Shown here: positions 52,753-61,070 of the stretch, in pieces
Layout of the letters: every line of letters starts with the position of its first letter
How positions within the stretch are numbered: the stretch's first letter is position 1
NCBI RefSeq assembly: GCF_009676955.1
Contig: NZ_CP045696.1
Span: 248,001-312,000, forward strand
Origin: Sodaliphilus pleomorphus
Lineage (GTDB): Bacteria; Bacteroidota; Bacteroidia; Bacteroidales; Muribaculaceae
Direction: 5' to 3'
Length of the DNA stretch: 64,000 bases
Translations under genes and position numbers: made by a program
Notes under the pieces: model-generated
Databases searched by the model: none
Told to the model about the DNA's origin: nothing
What the model saw: only the letters and a program-made list of their open reading frames with translations

Positions 52753-55700
52753 TTAAAAACTCAAATTAAGTCCCATCAAGTAGGTGCGAGCCTGGGGATA
52801 GTTTCCATAGTCGACACCGCCTGCCACCTCGGGGTCATAGCCACTGTAGTCGGTAATGGTGAACAGATTGCTGGCTTGCAGGTACACCCGCAGCGTCTTG
52901 AGCCCAAGCGGCTTTATCAATCGGTCGGGGAAGTTGTAGCCCAGCTGAATGTTCTTGAGCCTCAAGTAGGACCCGCTCTCAATGAAACGATCGCTGTTGT
53001 AGAAGTTGATCGAGTGCTTGGGATTGGGGATGCCGGCCTGGGCATAGTCGGTGACGCGATAGTCGCGCGAGTCGGCATTTTCCCAGCTCCACACCTTGAG
53101 CATGTCGCTACTCAAGTTGCTCTCGGTGCCAGTGCCATAAAGGCGCTCGTTGAGTGCGTTGTATATCTTGTTGCCCGCCACACCCTGGAAGAAAAGCTGG
53201 AGGTCGATATTCTTCCAGCTGGCGCTCAAGTTGAGGCCATAGCTCACTTTGGGGAAATTGTTGCCCAGCTTAGTTTTGTCGTTGTCGTCGATCACGCCAT
53301 CGTGATTGATGTCTTCATATATGGCATCACCGGTGCCATAAGGATTGGCTTGTCCGCTCTTGGCATAACCAGGCAGGGCGGCATCGGCATCGGCCTGAGA
53401 GGCAAAGACACCCTTGTACTTGTAGCCCCAGAAGGTGAACAACGGGAGGCCCTCGTCGCTCATCACGCGGTCGCCATACACAGGTGCACCGCCATTGAGT
53501 GCTGTCAACTCATTTTTGATAAACGACATGTTGCCATCGATGCCATAGGTAAAGTCGCCCAAAGTGTTGTGATGACCGAGAGTGATTTCAACGCCCGAGT
53601 TACGCACGGTGCCCACATTGGCTTGTGCATCATAGCGGTTGCCCACCCATGCCGGACCTTTGACATAAAGCAGCATGTCCTTGGTGTTGCGAATGAATCC
53701 CTCGACCGTGAAGCTCAACTTGCCATTCCACAATGCGGCATCGATGCCGGCATTCCAAGTCTCGGTGCGCTCCCACTTGCCACCCTGGTTCACATAGGTG
53801 AGTATTGTAGCGCCATTGGCAATAGTCCCGTTGAACGGGTATCCCACAAAGGTGGGCCCCGAGGTGAAGATGGTCTGGTTGAAGGCATCGTTGCCAATCT
53901 TGTCATTGCCAATCTGCCCCCAGCCGGCACGTAGCTTCAAGTAGTCGAGTGCAGCCCACTTGCCTTTGAGCCACGGCTCCTCGCTCACACGCCAGGCTGC
54001 TGCCAGCGACGGGAAGTAGCCCCAAGTGTTTTCGGGGAACTTGTTGCTGCCGTCGGCACGGAAGTTGAATGTGAACATGTAGCGGTCGAGCAGCGTGTAG
54101 TGGGCACGCCCCAGGAATGACAGGCGACGGGTGCGGCTCACGCCATCGCCAGCCTTGTTGGTGTTGTCGAGAGTCGTTTGGTTCAGGTACCAATTCTTTT
54201 CATCGGGATTGAGGATGCCACTGCCCGAGTTGCCAATACTGTAGTAGTTGTACTCCTCGGTAGTTTGGCCAACCATGAGGTTGAAGCTGTGTATCTTGTT
54301 GATATCAAACACATAGTTCACAATATTTTCCCAAGTGAACGTGGAATAGTGAGAAAGAGACCGCTCAAGGAAGTTATTTTCCAGGTAATCTTTCACACTC
54401 ACGTCGTGTGCGTCCTTGAAAAGACGGTATTTAAGATTCACCTCGTCGTAGCTGGCATCGGTGCGATAGGAGAAGCCCTTAAACGGGGTGAACTCCAGGT
54501 AAATGTCGCCAATCCAGCGACTGGTGCGGCTCTTGGGGTGCGATGTGTAGACCATGCTGAAGGGATTGGTGGCATTCTTGAAGTTGGAGGGTGCAGCATA
54601 GCGGCCACCCATGTCGGCACCGTTCACGTTCACTGCATTTTCGGGATAGTAAGCCAAGTCCCAGGGGGCCATTGCAATGGCAGCCGAGATGACCGAGGCG
54701 TTGGCCGACGAACTGTTGTTCATTGCGGTGCGCCCCATGCTGTACACGTAGGACAGATTCTCGCCTATCTTCAACCACGGCTTCAACTGGCAGGATGTAT
54801 TGGCACGCAGCGTGAAGCGCTCGTAATTGGAACCTATGATAGTTCCCTCTTGGTTAAAGTAGCTGGCACTCATTGAGTAGCTGGTCTTGTCGCCACCGCC
54901 GTCAAACGACACATGATAGTTCTGAATGGGAGCATTGCTCTTGAACACTTCGTCTTGCCAATCGGTGTTGACGACGCTGTAGTCAAGGCCTTGGATGCCA
55001 TAATCGATGCCCTTGCGGGTGTAGCCGTCGATCTTGGCTATGGCAAAGTGCGGGTCGTTGCCCAGCTTGTAGGTCTGCAGCCAGCGGTTGAAGCCATATT
55101 TGTTATAGAAAGTCTGTTCACTCTTGGCAGCGTTTATGGCCTCATAGGTGTTGAAGAAATCGGAGCTGTTCATGAGCTTGAGCTTCTTCCAGCGGCTTTG
55201 AAAGCCATAGTACATATCGAGCGAGATGGTTGAGACCCCCTTCTCGCCTTTTTTGGTAGTGATCAAAACCACGCCGTTGGCGCCGCGGCTGCCGTAGATG
55301 GCCGTAGCCGAAGCGTCTTTCAGTATCTCGGTCGACTCGATGTCGTTGGGGCTCAAGAACGAGATATTGTCGGTAATCACACCATCAACTACATAAATGG
55401 GGGCAGAGTTGTTGACTGTGCCAATGCCGCGAATGCGCACCTCGGCGGCCTGGCCCGGCTGTCCCGACGAGGCATTGACCGTGACACCAGCCGCGCGTCC
55501 CTGCAGAGCCTGGTCTACACTGGCTGCGGGTGTCTTTTTCAAGTCTTTGGCACTTATAGTAGCAACCGAACCCGTAAGGTCACTTTTTTTCATCGAGCCG
55601 TATCCGATGACGACAACCTCGTCGAGCTGGTTGACATCGTCGCTCATCTCGACATTGAGGGTTGTAGTCGACGAGAACGGCCTCGTCTCATTTTTACAGC

Positions 55701-55917
55701 CTATAAATGAGTACTCCAGTGCACCAGGCTTTTTGGCCGAAATGATATAGTGGCCATCGGCGTCGGTCACTGTTAGAATATTGGTTCCAGCAATTCTAAC
55801 TGTAACGCCAATCATGGGTTGATGATCGGACGACGAGATCACGGTTCCCTGAATCTTGATTTGAGCTGCCGCAACAATGGGTAGCAACAGCAACAATAAT
55901 GATAGCTTAAATTTCAT
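52753..55917 (-). CDS. susC: SusC/RagA-family TonB-dependent transporter
   Basis: The 1054-residue outer-membrane protein imports oligosaccharides with TonB energy. It has a signal peptide ending AAAQ, a carboxypeptidase-regulatory-like beta domain (GTVISSSDHQPMIGVTV, residues about 24-95), a TonB-box-like and plug region (EVVVIGYGSMKKSDLTGSV; QALQGRAAGV; IRGIGTVNNSAPIYVVDGV), and a long barrel ending YLMGLNLSF. Length is usual for SusC. It is the first gene of the PUL and is divergent from the regulator. A promoter-like pair lies 42-73 bp upstream of the ATG. Confidence 0.97.
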   Translation of the reverse strand: MKFKLSLLLLLLPIVAAAQIKIQGTVISSSDHQPMIGVTVRIAGTNILTVTDADGHYIISAKKPGALEYSFIGCKNETRPFSSTTTLNVEMSDDVNQLDEVVVIGYGSMKKSDLTGSVATISAKDLKKTPAASVDQALQGRAAGVTVNASSGQPGQAAEVRIRGIGTVNNSAPIYVVDGVITDNISFLSPNDIESTEILKDASATAIYGSRGANGVVLITTKKGEKGVSTISLDMYYGFQSRWKKLKLMNSSDFFNTYEAINAAKSEQTFYNKYGFNRWLQTYKLGNDPHFAIAKIDGYTRKGIDYGIQGLDYSVVNTDWQDEVFKSNAPIQNYHVSFDGGGDKTSYSMSASYFNQEGTIIGSNYERFTLRANTSCQLKPWLKIGENLSYVYSMGRTAMNNSSSANASVISAAIAMAPWDLAYYPENAVNVNGADMGGRYAAPSNFKNATNPFSMVYTSHPKSRTSRWIGDIYLEFTPFKGFSYRTDASYDEVNLKYRLFKDAHDVSVKDYLENNFLERSLSHYSTFTWENIVNYVFDINKIHSFNLMVGQTTEEYNYYSIGNSGSGILNPDEKNWYLNQTTLDNTNKAGDGVSRTRRLSFLGRAHYTLLDRYMFTFNFRADGSNKFPENTWGYFPSLAAAWRVSEEPWLKGKWAALDYLKLRAGWGQIGNDKIGNDAFNQTIFTSGPTFVGYPFNGTIANGATILTYVNQGGKWERTETWNAGIDAALWNGKLSFTVEGFIRNTKDMLLYVKGPAWVGNRYDAQANVGTVRNSGVEITLGHHNTLGDFTYGIDGNMSFIKNELTALNGGAPVYGDRVMSDEGLPLFTFWGYKYKGVFASQADADAALPGYAKSGQANPYGTGDAIYEDINHDGVIDDNDKTKLGNNFPKVSYGLNLSASWKNIDLQLFFQGVAGNKIYNALNERLYGTGTESNLSSDMLKVWSWENADSRDYRVTDYAQAGIPNPKHSINFYNSDRFIESGSYLRLKNIQLGYNFPDRLIKPLGLKTLRVYLQASNLFTITDYSGYDPEVAGGVDYGNYPQARTYLMGLNLSF

Positions 55918-55958
55918 CGAAGGTTATTCAGTTTTTGTTTCTTTTCAAATAAGTAATG

Positions 55959-55990
55959 CAAATTTAAAATCAAGTCTTAAACTATAACAA
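55959..55990 (-). promoter_or_regulatory. Candidate PUL (susC) promoter
   Basis: Minus strand: TTG (55990-55988), 21 bp, TAAATTTG (55966-55959). It lies 42 bp before the susC ATG. Confidence 0.5.
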
Positions 55991-56143
55991 GAAAACACGG
56001 AACAAAAAATACACCAAAAACTCACTTTTTTCATTTTACGACATGCAACAACTCGTCTTTTTGTATTGACTATAAGGTTATTATACAGCAATTGCAAGAA
56101 TTAAAAAACCACACACAACAGGGAATGTTTAAAATAAATTTTT

Positions 56144-56151
56144 TACCTTTG
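56144..56151 (+). promoter_or_regulatory. -7 element of the PUL regulator gene
   Basis: TACCTTTG matches TAnnTTTG, 24 bp before the ATG at 56176. It shows that an in-frame ATG at 56092 lies upstream of transcription and is not the start. Confidence 0.55.
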
Positions 56152-56175
56152 CAACAGCTCAACAACATTGGCCCG

Positions 56176-59082
56176 ATGCAACGACTTTTCACCACTATAA
56201 TCGCCACTGTGCTGTGCATGACAGCAGCAATTGCGCAGTTGCCCATACTGCGCAACTTCACAACCCTCGACTATAAGGCTGGCACCCAAAACTGGGCCAT
56301 CGACCAAGCCGACAACGGCACCATGTTTTTTGCCAACAACAACGGTATGCTCACCTATGATGGCGACAAGTGGAAAGTGTGGCCCATGCCCAACTTCACC
56401 AATGTGCGATGGGTGCAATACGACAAAGCCACACAAAGGATCTATGTGGCAGCGACCAACGAGTTTGGCTACTTCAAAGGCGACCCCAAGTCACATCAAT
56501 ACCGCTATGTTTCGATTTCCAGCCGCCTACCTGTGCAATACAAAACCTTTGGAGAGATATGGAAAATACTCGTCTTTGGGAAAAACAGGGCCTTTCAAGC
56601 CAAAAACCAGGTGTTCATCGTGGGGCGCAATGGCCGTGTCAAGACCGTAAACGTGCCACATCGCATAGAGAACGCAACGGCAATCGATGGCAAACTCTAT
56701 ATCTCGTGCATTGAGTGCACCTATGAGTACACAAGCGGCCGCCTCGTGCCGCTGCCAGGACTGCAAGAGCTCAAAGGCAAAGCTGTGCGAGCCATGCTGC
56801 CCCACGACGGAAAGACGCTGATAGTGACTGCCAGCGACGGGCTATATCTCTACGACGGGAAATCGTGCTGGCCCTATGTGCTCGACATCAGTAAGGCTCT
56901 CGCCGACAACCAGGTGTTTTGTGCGGCTGCCACTGGGCAATATATCGCCTTTGGCACCGTGCGGGCCGGCCTCATCGTCAAGGAACTCGCAACCGGCAGG
57001 AATTACTTCTTCAACAATATCACCGGCCTGAGCAACAATACTGTGCTTTCGCTCAAGTTTGACAAAATGGGCAACATGTGGCTGGGCCTTGACAACGGCA
57101 TTTCCTATATCATGCCAGCGGCACCCTGCCGCGACCTGCTGGGCGCCAATGCCAGCATAGGCACGGGCTATGCCTCGCTCTTGCAAGGCAATCGATTGTA
57201 CTTAGGCACCAACCAAGGTCTCTATGTCATCCCTTATCCCCTGCCCAACAACATCGACCAAACCAAACCCAACTATGTGAATGGCATTTCGGGCCAAATA
57301 TGGAACATCAGCAATATCGACGGCAGCTTGCTGTGTGGTTGCGACCAGGGCGCCTACACCATCGAGGGCAACAGCGCCACCCACATTGCCAGCACCCAGG
57401 GCACTTGGGGCTTCCTGCCCATCATGGGGCACAAGGGCTATGTGCTGAGTTGCGACTACAACGGCTTTGTGATTTTAAAACAGGAAAACGGCGGCTACAC
57501 GGTGCAAAACCGGGTGAGCGGAATCAACTTCTCTACTGGCGGCTGCATCGCCGACACCGACGGCAGCCTGTGGATGAGCCACTGGCAACGAGGAGTGTAC
57601 CACTTCAGGCTGAGCAGCGATCTCACGCGAATAGAGCAACTACAGTATTTCAACAAGGGCAACCAGCTGCCTGCCGACGACAACAACCTGGTGTGTAAAA
57701 TAGACGGGCAGGTTTATATCTCCTCGGCCGACGGCTTCAGGCGCTACAACCCCACAACCCGGCGGCTTGAAAAAGCCAAGAACATCGACAGCATTTTCAA
57801 TGAGTACGGAGTATCGCTGCGCATCATCGAGACGCAGCAAGGCGACCTTTGGGCCTACAAGCCCGGATACCTGGCCATTGCGCACAGGCTGGCTGGCGGC
57901 CGATACCAGATCGATCGCTTCACGATGGCCAACATTGTCGACCGGCTGCAAATGAGTTTGGGCCACCCGGGATCTCTCGGGCCCAATCTCACGCTCATGA
58001 ACTATGAAAACGGCTTCTACCTGCTCAACAACCACTTTGCCGCCACGCGCCAATCGGCCGACGTGTTTATCAGGAGCATCTACAGCACCAACCGCCAAGA
58101 CACGCTGCTCTACAGCAATTACCCTGGCCCACAAGAAACGAGCATAAAGATTCCCCACAGTCTCAACTCGCTGCGCATCGAGTATGTATTGCCCGAGTAC
58201 CAAGAAGAAAAAGCCGTCGACTACAGCTACTACCTGGAGGGCTACGACGAGCACTGGAGCGCTCCCTCGACGGCCACCTCAAAAGAGTACACCCAGCTTC
58301 CCAAGGGCAGCTACACCTTTCATGTGAAAGCGCACGACCGCATCAACGACGTAACACGAGAGGCGGCCTTCAAGATAAGGGTACTGCCCGCCTGGTACGA
58401 GACCTGGTGGGCCTACCTGCTGTATCTTGCCCTTGTAGCCGTTGCAATAGCGCAATTGCTGAAATACATGAAACGCCGCACCGACCAGAAGGTGGCGCAA
58501 GTGCAGATGGCCAAGGAACAAGAGTTGAGGGCCAAAGAGGCGCAATTCCAAATCGAAGAAGAGAAAAAAGAAAAAGAGCTGATAAAGCTGCGCAACGAGC
58601 ACCTGGAAATCGAGCTCAAGCACAAGTCGAGCGAGCTGGCCGACTCCACGATGAACCTGGTGCGCAAAAACGACATGCTGCAAGAAATCGACATGCAGAT
58701 GGGCCAACTCGCTGCCGAAATCACCAAAGAGAAAAACAAAGCGGCGGCTGCAAAAATAATACGCGATGTGCGCAGGTCGATACAACGCAATATCACCGAC
58801 GATGATAACTGGGAAAAATTTGAGGAAAACTTCAATCTCGTATACAACAACTTCCTCGACAAACTTGTAGCGCAATTCCCGCTTCTCAAGCTCAACGACC
58901 GCAAGCTGTGTGCCTACTTGAAAATGGAATTGAGCAGCAAGGAGATGGCCGCACTGCTCAACACAAGCGTGCGCAGCGTGGAGACAGCACGCTACCGGCT
59001 GCGCAAGAAGCTCAACCTCGAGCAGGGGGAGAACCTCACCAACTTCATCAAGAACTTCGACACCAAGCAGAGCGGCACATGA
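56176..59082 (+). CDS. Membrane-spanning PUL regulator: propeller sensor, Y_Y_Y domain, LuxR-type HTH, no kinase
   Basis: The 968-residue product has a signal peptide (MQRLFTTIIATVLCMTAAIAQ). Periplasmic two-component-regulator propeller repeats fill about 25-650, followed by a Y_Y_Y domain (about 663-735, with DYSYYLEGYDEHWS). One membrane helix is at about 745-766. A cytoplasmic coiled coil (about 770-885) leads to a LuxR/GerE-like HTH at 905-948 (LCAYLKMELSSKEMAALLNTSVRSVETARYRLRKKL). No histidine kinase, receiver or AraC domain is present, unlike a hybrid two-component system. It would sense a glucan fragment in the periplasm and bind DNA directly, in the manner of SusR-like regulators. 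It is divergent from susC by 258 bp. Confidence 0.87.
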   Translation: MQRLFTTIIATVLCMTAAIAQLPILRNFTTLDYKAGTQNWAIDQADNGTMFFANNNGMLTYDGDKWKVWPMPNFTNVRWVQYDKATQRIYVAATNEFGYFKGDPKSHQYRYVSISSRLPVQYKTFGEIWKILVFGKNRAFQAKNQVFIVGRNGRVKTVNVPHRIENATAIDGKLYISCIECTYEYTSGRLVPLPGLQELKGKAVRAMLPHDGKTLIVTASDGLYLYDGKSCWPYVLDISKALADNQVFCAAATGQYIAFGTVRAGLIVKELATGRNYFFNNITGLSNNTVLSLKFDKMGNMWLGLDNGISYIMPAAPCRDLLGANASIGTGYASLLQGNRLYLGTNQGLYVIPYPLPNNIDQTKPNYVNGISGQIWNISNIDGSLLCGCDQGAYTIEGNSATHIASTQGTWGFLPIMGHKGYVLSCDYNGFVILKQENGGYTVQNRVSGINFSTGGCIADTDGSLWMSHWQRGVYHFRLSSDLTRIEQLQYFNKGNQLPADDNNLVCKIDGQVYISSADGFRRYNPTTRRLEKAKNIDSIFNEYGVSLRIIETQQGDLWAYKPGYLAIAHRLAGGRYQIDRFTMANIVDRLQMSLGHPGSLGPNLTLMNYENGFYLLNNHFAATRQSADVFIRSIYSTNRQDTLLYSNYPGPQETSIKIPHSLNSLRIEYVLPEYQEEKAVDYSYYLEGYDEHWSAPSTATSKEYTQLPKGSYTFHVKAHDRINDVTREAAFKIRVLPAWYETWWAYLLYLALVAVAIAQLLKYMKRRTDQKVAQVQMAKEQELRAKEAQFQIEEEKKEKELIKLRNEHLEIELKHKSSELADSTMNLVRKNDMLQEIDMQMGQLAAEITKEKNKAAAAKIIRDVRRSIQRNITDDDNWEKFEENFNLVYNNFLDKLVAQFPLLKLNDRKLCAYLKMELSSKEMAALLNTSVRSVETARYRLRKKLNLEQGENLTNFIKNFDTKQSGT

Positions 59083-59156
59083 CCACTGCCCCACTGCCAG
59101 CAACCGGGCAACATTTTTTTGGGGGGGTAAAAACGTGTTGTATTGTTCAAAACAAT

Positions 59157-59164
59157 TATCTTTG
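59157..59164 (+). promoter_or_regulatory. -7 element of the CBM9-like/kinase operon
   Basis: TATCTTTG matches TAnnTTTG, 21 bp before the ATG at 59186. The -33 spacing is not ideal. Confidence 0.45.
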
Positions 59165-59185
59165 TCCTACAAGACTTCTACAACA

Positions 59186-59821
59186 ATGAAGAGCATTGAG
59201 ATACCCGCAGTCAACATTGGCCAGCTGACGCTCCCGGCCATTGCCCAAGAACTAAAAAGCCAGGGGCGGCCCACGTGCATCGACGTCGTCAATTGGGCCA
59301 AATACGGCTACAAGCCCATGGTGAACCTCTATCTCGGGCACTCGTCGAGCCGCCTGTGGTGCCTGTTCAATGTGTGCGAGCAGCATGTGCTGGCCCGCAA
59401 CACGGTCACCAACTCCAATGTGTGGGAGGACAGCTGCGTCGAGATTTTTATCGCCGACCAGGACGGACGCCACTACTATAATTTCGAAATCAACTGCATC
59501 GGCACGGCGCTTGCGGCACGACGCTGCAGCCAAGACGTGTTCCAGCTGTTGGCCCCCTCTCAAGTGCAAAGCATAGTGAGGCTGGGCAGCCTGCCCCCCA
59601 AGCCCATCGACAAGCATGGGCCAGCGCTGTCGTGGCAATTGGCCGTGGGGGTGCCATTCTCACTACTGGGGCTCGACACAGTGCCGCCAGTGCTGTGGGG
59701 CAACTTCTACAAGTGCGGCGACAACACTGTGCAGCCCCACTACCTGAGCTGGGCTCCCATCGACACGCCCGAGCCCAACTTCCATCAGCCACAATTTTTT
59801 GGAAAAATAATACTATACTAA
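59186..59821 (+). CDS. CBM9-like (carbohydrate-binding family 9-like) protein
   Basis: Start set at 59186 (MKSIEIPAVNIGQL), after a -7 element; an in-frame ATG at 59135 is upstream of it. The 211-residue protein has no signal peptide. It shows NSNVWEDSCVEIFIADQDGRHYYNFEINCIGT (about 83-114), the D-x-S/C-V-E-x-F-h core of the CBM9-like domain, and ends WGNFYKCGD...PHYLSWAPI...PNFHQPQFFG, also typical. Such small cytosolic CBM9-like proteins are common beside sugar genes in Bacteroidales, but their role is unknown. The kinase-like gene starts 2 bp downstream. Confidence 0.75.
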   Translation: MKSIEIPAVNIGQLTLPAIAQELKSQGRPTCIDVVNWAKYGYKPMVNLYLGHSSSRLWCLFNVCEQHVLARNTVTNSNVWEDSCVEIFIADQDGRHYYNFEINCIGTALAARRCSQDVFQLLAPSQVQSIVRLGSLPPKPIDKHGPALSWQLAVGVPFSLLGLDTVPPVLWGNFYKCGDNTVQPHYLSWAPIDTPEPNFHQPQFFGKIILY

Positions 59822-59823
59822 AC

Positions 59824-60936
59824 ATGTACACCGCTCAGCAACTCCTGGCCATCGCATCGCATTTTGCCATAGATGGCGACCTCGTGCAAGTAAAACAATT
59901 GGGCGAGGGCTTTATCAACGACACCTTCACCGTTTACACCAAGGGCAACTCACCCAGCTATGTGCTGCAACGCAAAAACAAGCACATTTTTACCAACGTG
60001 CCTGCTATGATGAACAACATCGTGAGCGTGACCAACCACTTGCGAGAGAAGGTGGTGGCAGCCCACGGCAACCCGCAGCATGAGGTGCTCACGGTGATTG
60101 CTGCCACCAACGGTCACCCCTACTACCGGGACGAAGCGGGAGAATACTGGGTGATGACCTTGTATATCGACGGCGCTGTGACCCACAATCGCGCCGACAG
60201 CACCGAGCTGGCCTACAAGGGAGGGCTGGCAATAGGCCGATTCCAGTCGCAACTGGCCGATTTCGCCCAAGATCTTTATGAGGTGATTCCGGGATTTCAC
60301 AACCTCGGGCACCGGCTGCAGCAATGGGACGAGGCACTTGCACGTGACCGTGCAGGCCGCCGAGATCTCGTGACCCGCGAAATCGACTGGATCGAGTCGC
60401 GACGAGAGGCAATGATGCGCTTTCAGCAGCTTGTCGACAATGGCACCCTGCCCAAGCGAGTGACTCACAACGACACCAAGATAAGCAACATCCTCTTTGA
60501 CCAAGCAGGCAATGTGATGTGCGTGATCGATCTCGACACCGTGATGAGCAGCACCTCGCTCAACGACTATGGCGACGCCATACGCTCCTATGCCAACACC
60601 GGATCGGAAGACGACCGCGACCTCGACAGGGTGTCGTTGAGCCTGCCCATGTGTGAGGCCTACACACGGGGCTACCTGCTGCAACGCCGCTCCACGCTCA
60701 CCGACGCCGAGCTGCAGAACCTGGCCCTGTCGGCCCGCTTCATCACCTATGAGCAAGTGCTGCGCTTCCTCATGGACTACATCGACGGCGACACCTATTA
60801 TAAGACGGCCTACCCCGACCACAACCTCGTGCGCGCCCGGGCACAGTATGCCCTGCTGCAATCGATGGAGTCGCACTACGACGACATGCGGCATTTCGTA
60901 GATTGCTACAGCCGAAATAGCACGCTACCGCTGTAG
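59824..60936 (+). CDS. Aminoglycoside-phosphotransferase-fold sugar kinase (NahK-like)
   Basis: Start at 59824, 2 bp after the CBM9-like gene; the frame is open further upstream but only by chance. The 370-residue protein has a kinase fold: GEGFINDTF loop (near residue 27), VLQRKNKHIF, and the Brenner motif H215-N-D217 (THNDTKISNILFD) followed by IDLDTVM. The best-known relatives are N-acetylhexosamine 1-kinases (NahK/LnpB) that start release of sugars from galacto-N-biose; related proteins phosphorylate other sugars. No LNB-pathway phosphorylase is nearby, so the substrate is open. It is the second gene of a two-gene operon ended by a strong terminator. Confidence 0.78.
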   Translation: MYTAQQLLAIASHFAIDGDLVQVKQLGEGFINDTFTVYTKGNSPSYVLQRKNKHIFTNVPAMMNNIVSVTNHLREKVVAAHGNPQHEVLTVIAATNGHPYYRDEAGEYWVMTLYIDGAVTHNRADSTELAYKGGLAIGRFQSQLADFAQDLYEVIPGFHNLGHRLQQWDEALARDRAGRRDLVTREIDWIESRREAMMRFQQLVDNGTLPKRVTHNDTKISNILFDQAGNVMCVIDLDTVMSSTSLNDYGDAIRSYANTGSEDDRDLDRVSLSLPMCEAYTRGYLLQRRSTLTDAELQNLALSARFITYEQVLRFLMDYIDGDTYYKTAYPDHNLVRARAQYALLQSMESHYDDMRHFVDCYSRNSTLPL

Positions 60937-60961
60937 CGCCAAAACTACAAAGGAAGCAGGA

Positions 60962-61000
60962 GACTGTGCCAAAATGTCACGTTTTGGCACAGTCTTTTTT
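60962..61000 (+). terminator. Intrinsic terminator after the sugar kinase gene
   Basis: GACTGTGCCAAAA (60962-60974) pairs perfectly with TTTTGGCACAGTC (60982-60994), followed by six T. This isolates clpB from the genes before it. Confidence 0.9.
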
Positions 61001-61070
61001 ATGGGCACACATCTTGCATAGGTATCAGGCAGAAAGGAGCCCGCGGAAACACGGGCAAAGATATAAAATT

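Noticed and set aside
59632..59823. Upstream in-frame extension of the sugar kinase gene
   Set aside because: It overlaps the CBM9-like gene in another frame; the conserved protein begins at the ATG 2 bp after that gene's stop.
60966..61070. Upstream in-frame extension of clpB
   Set aside because: It begins inside the stem of the preceding terminator and has no ClpB similarity.
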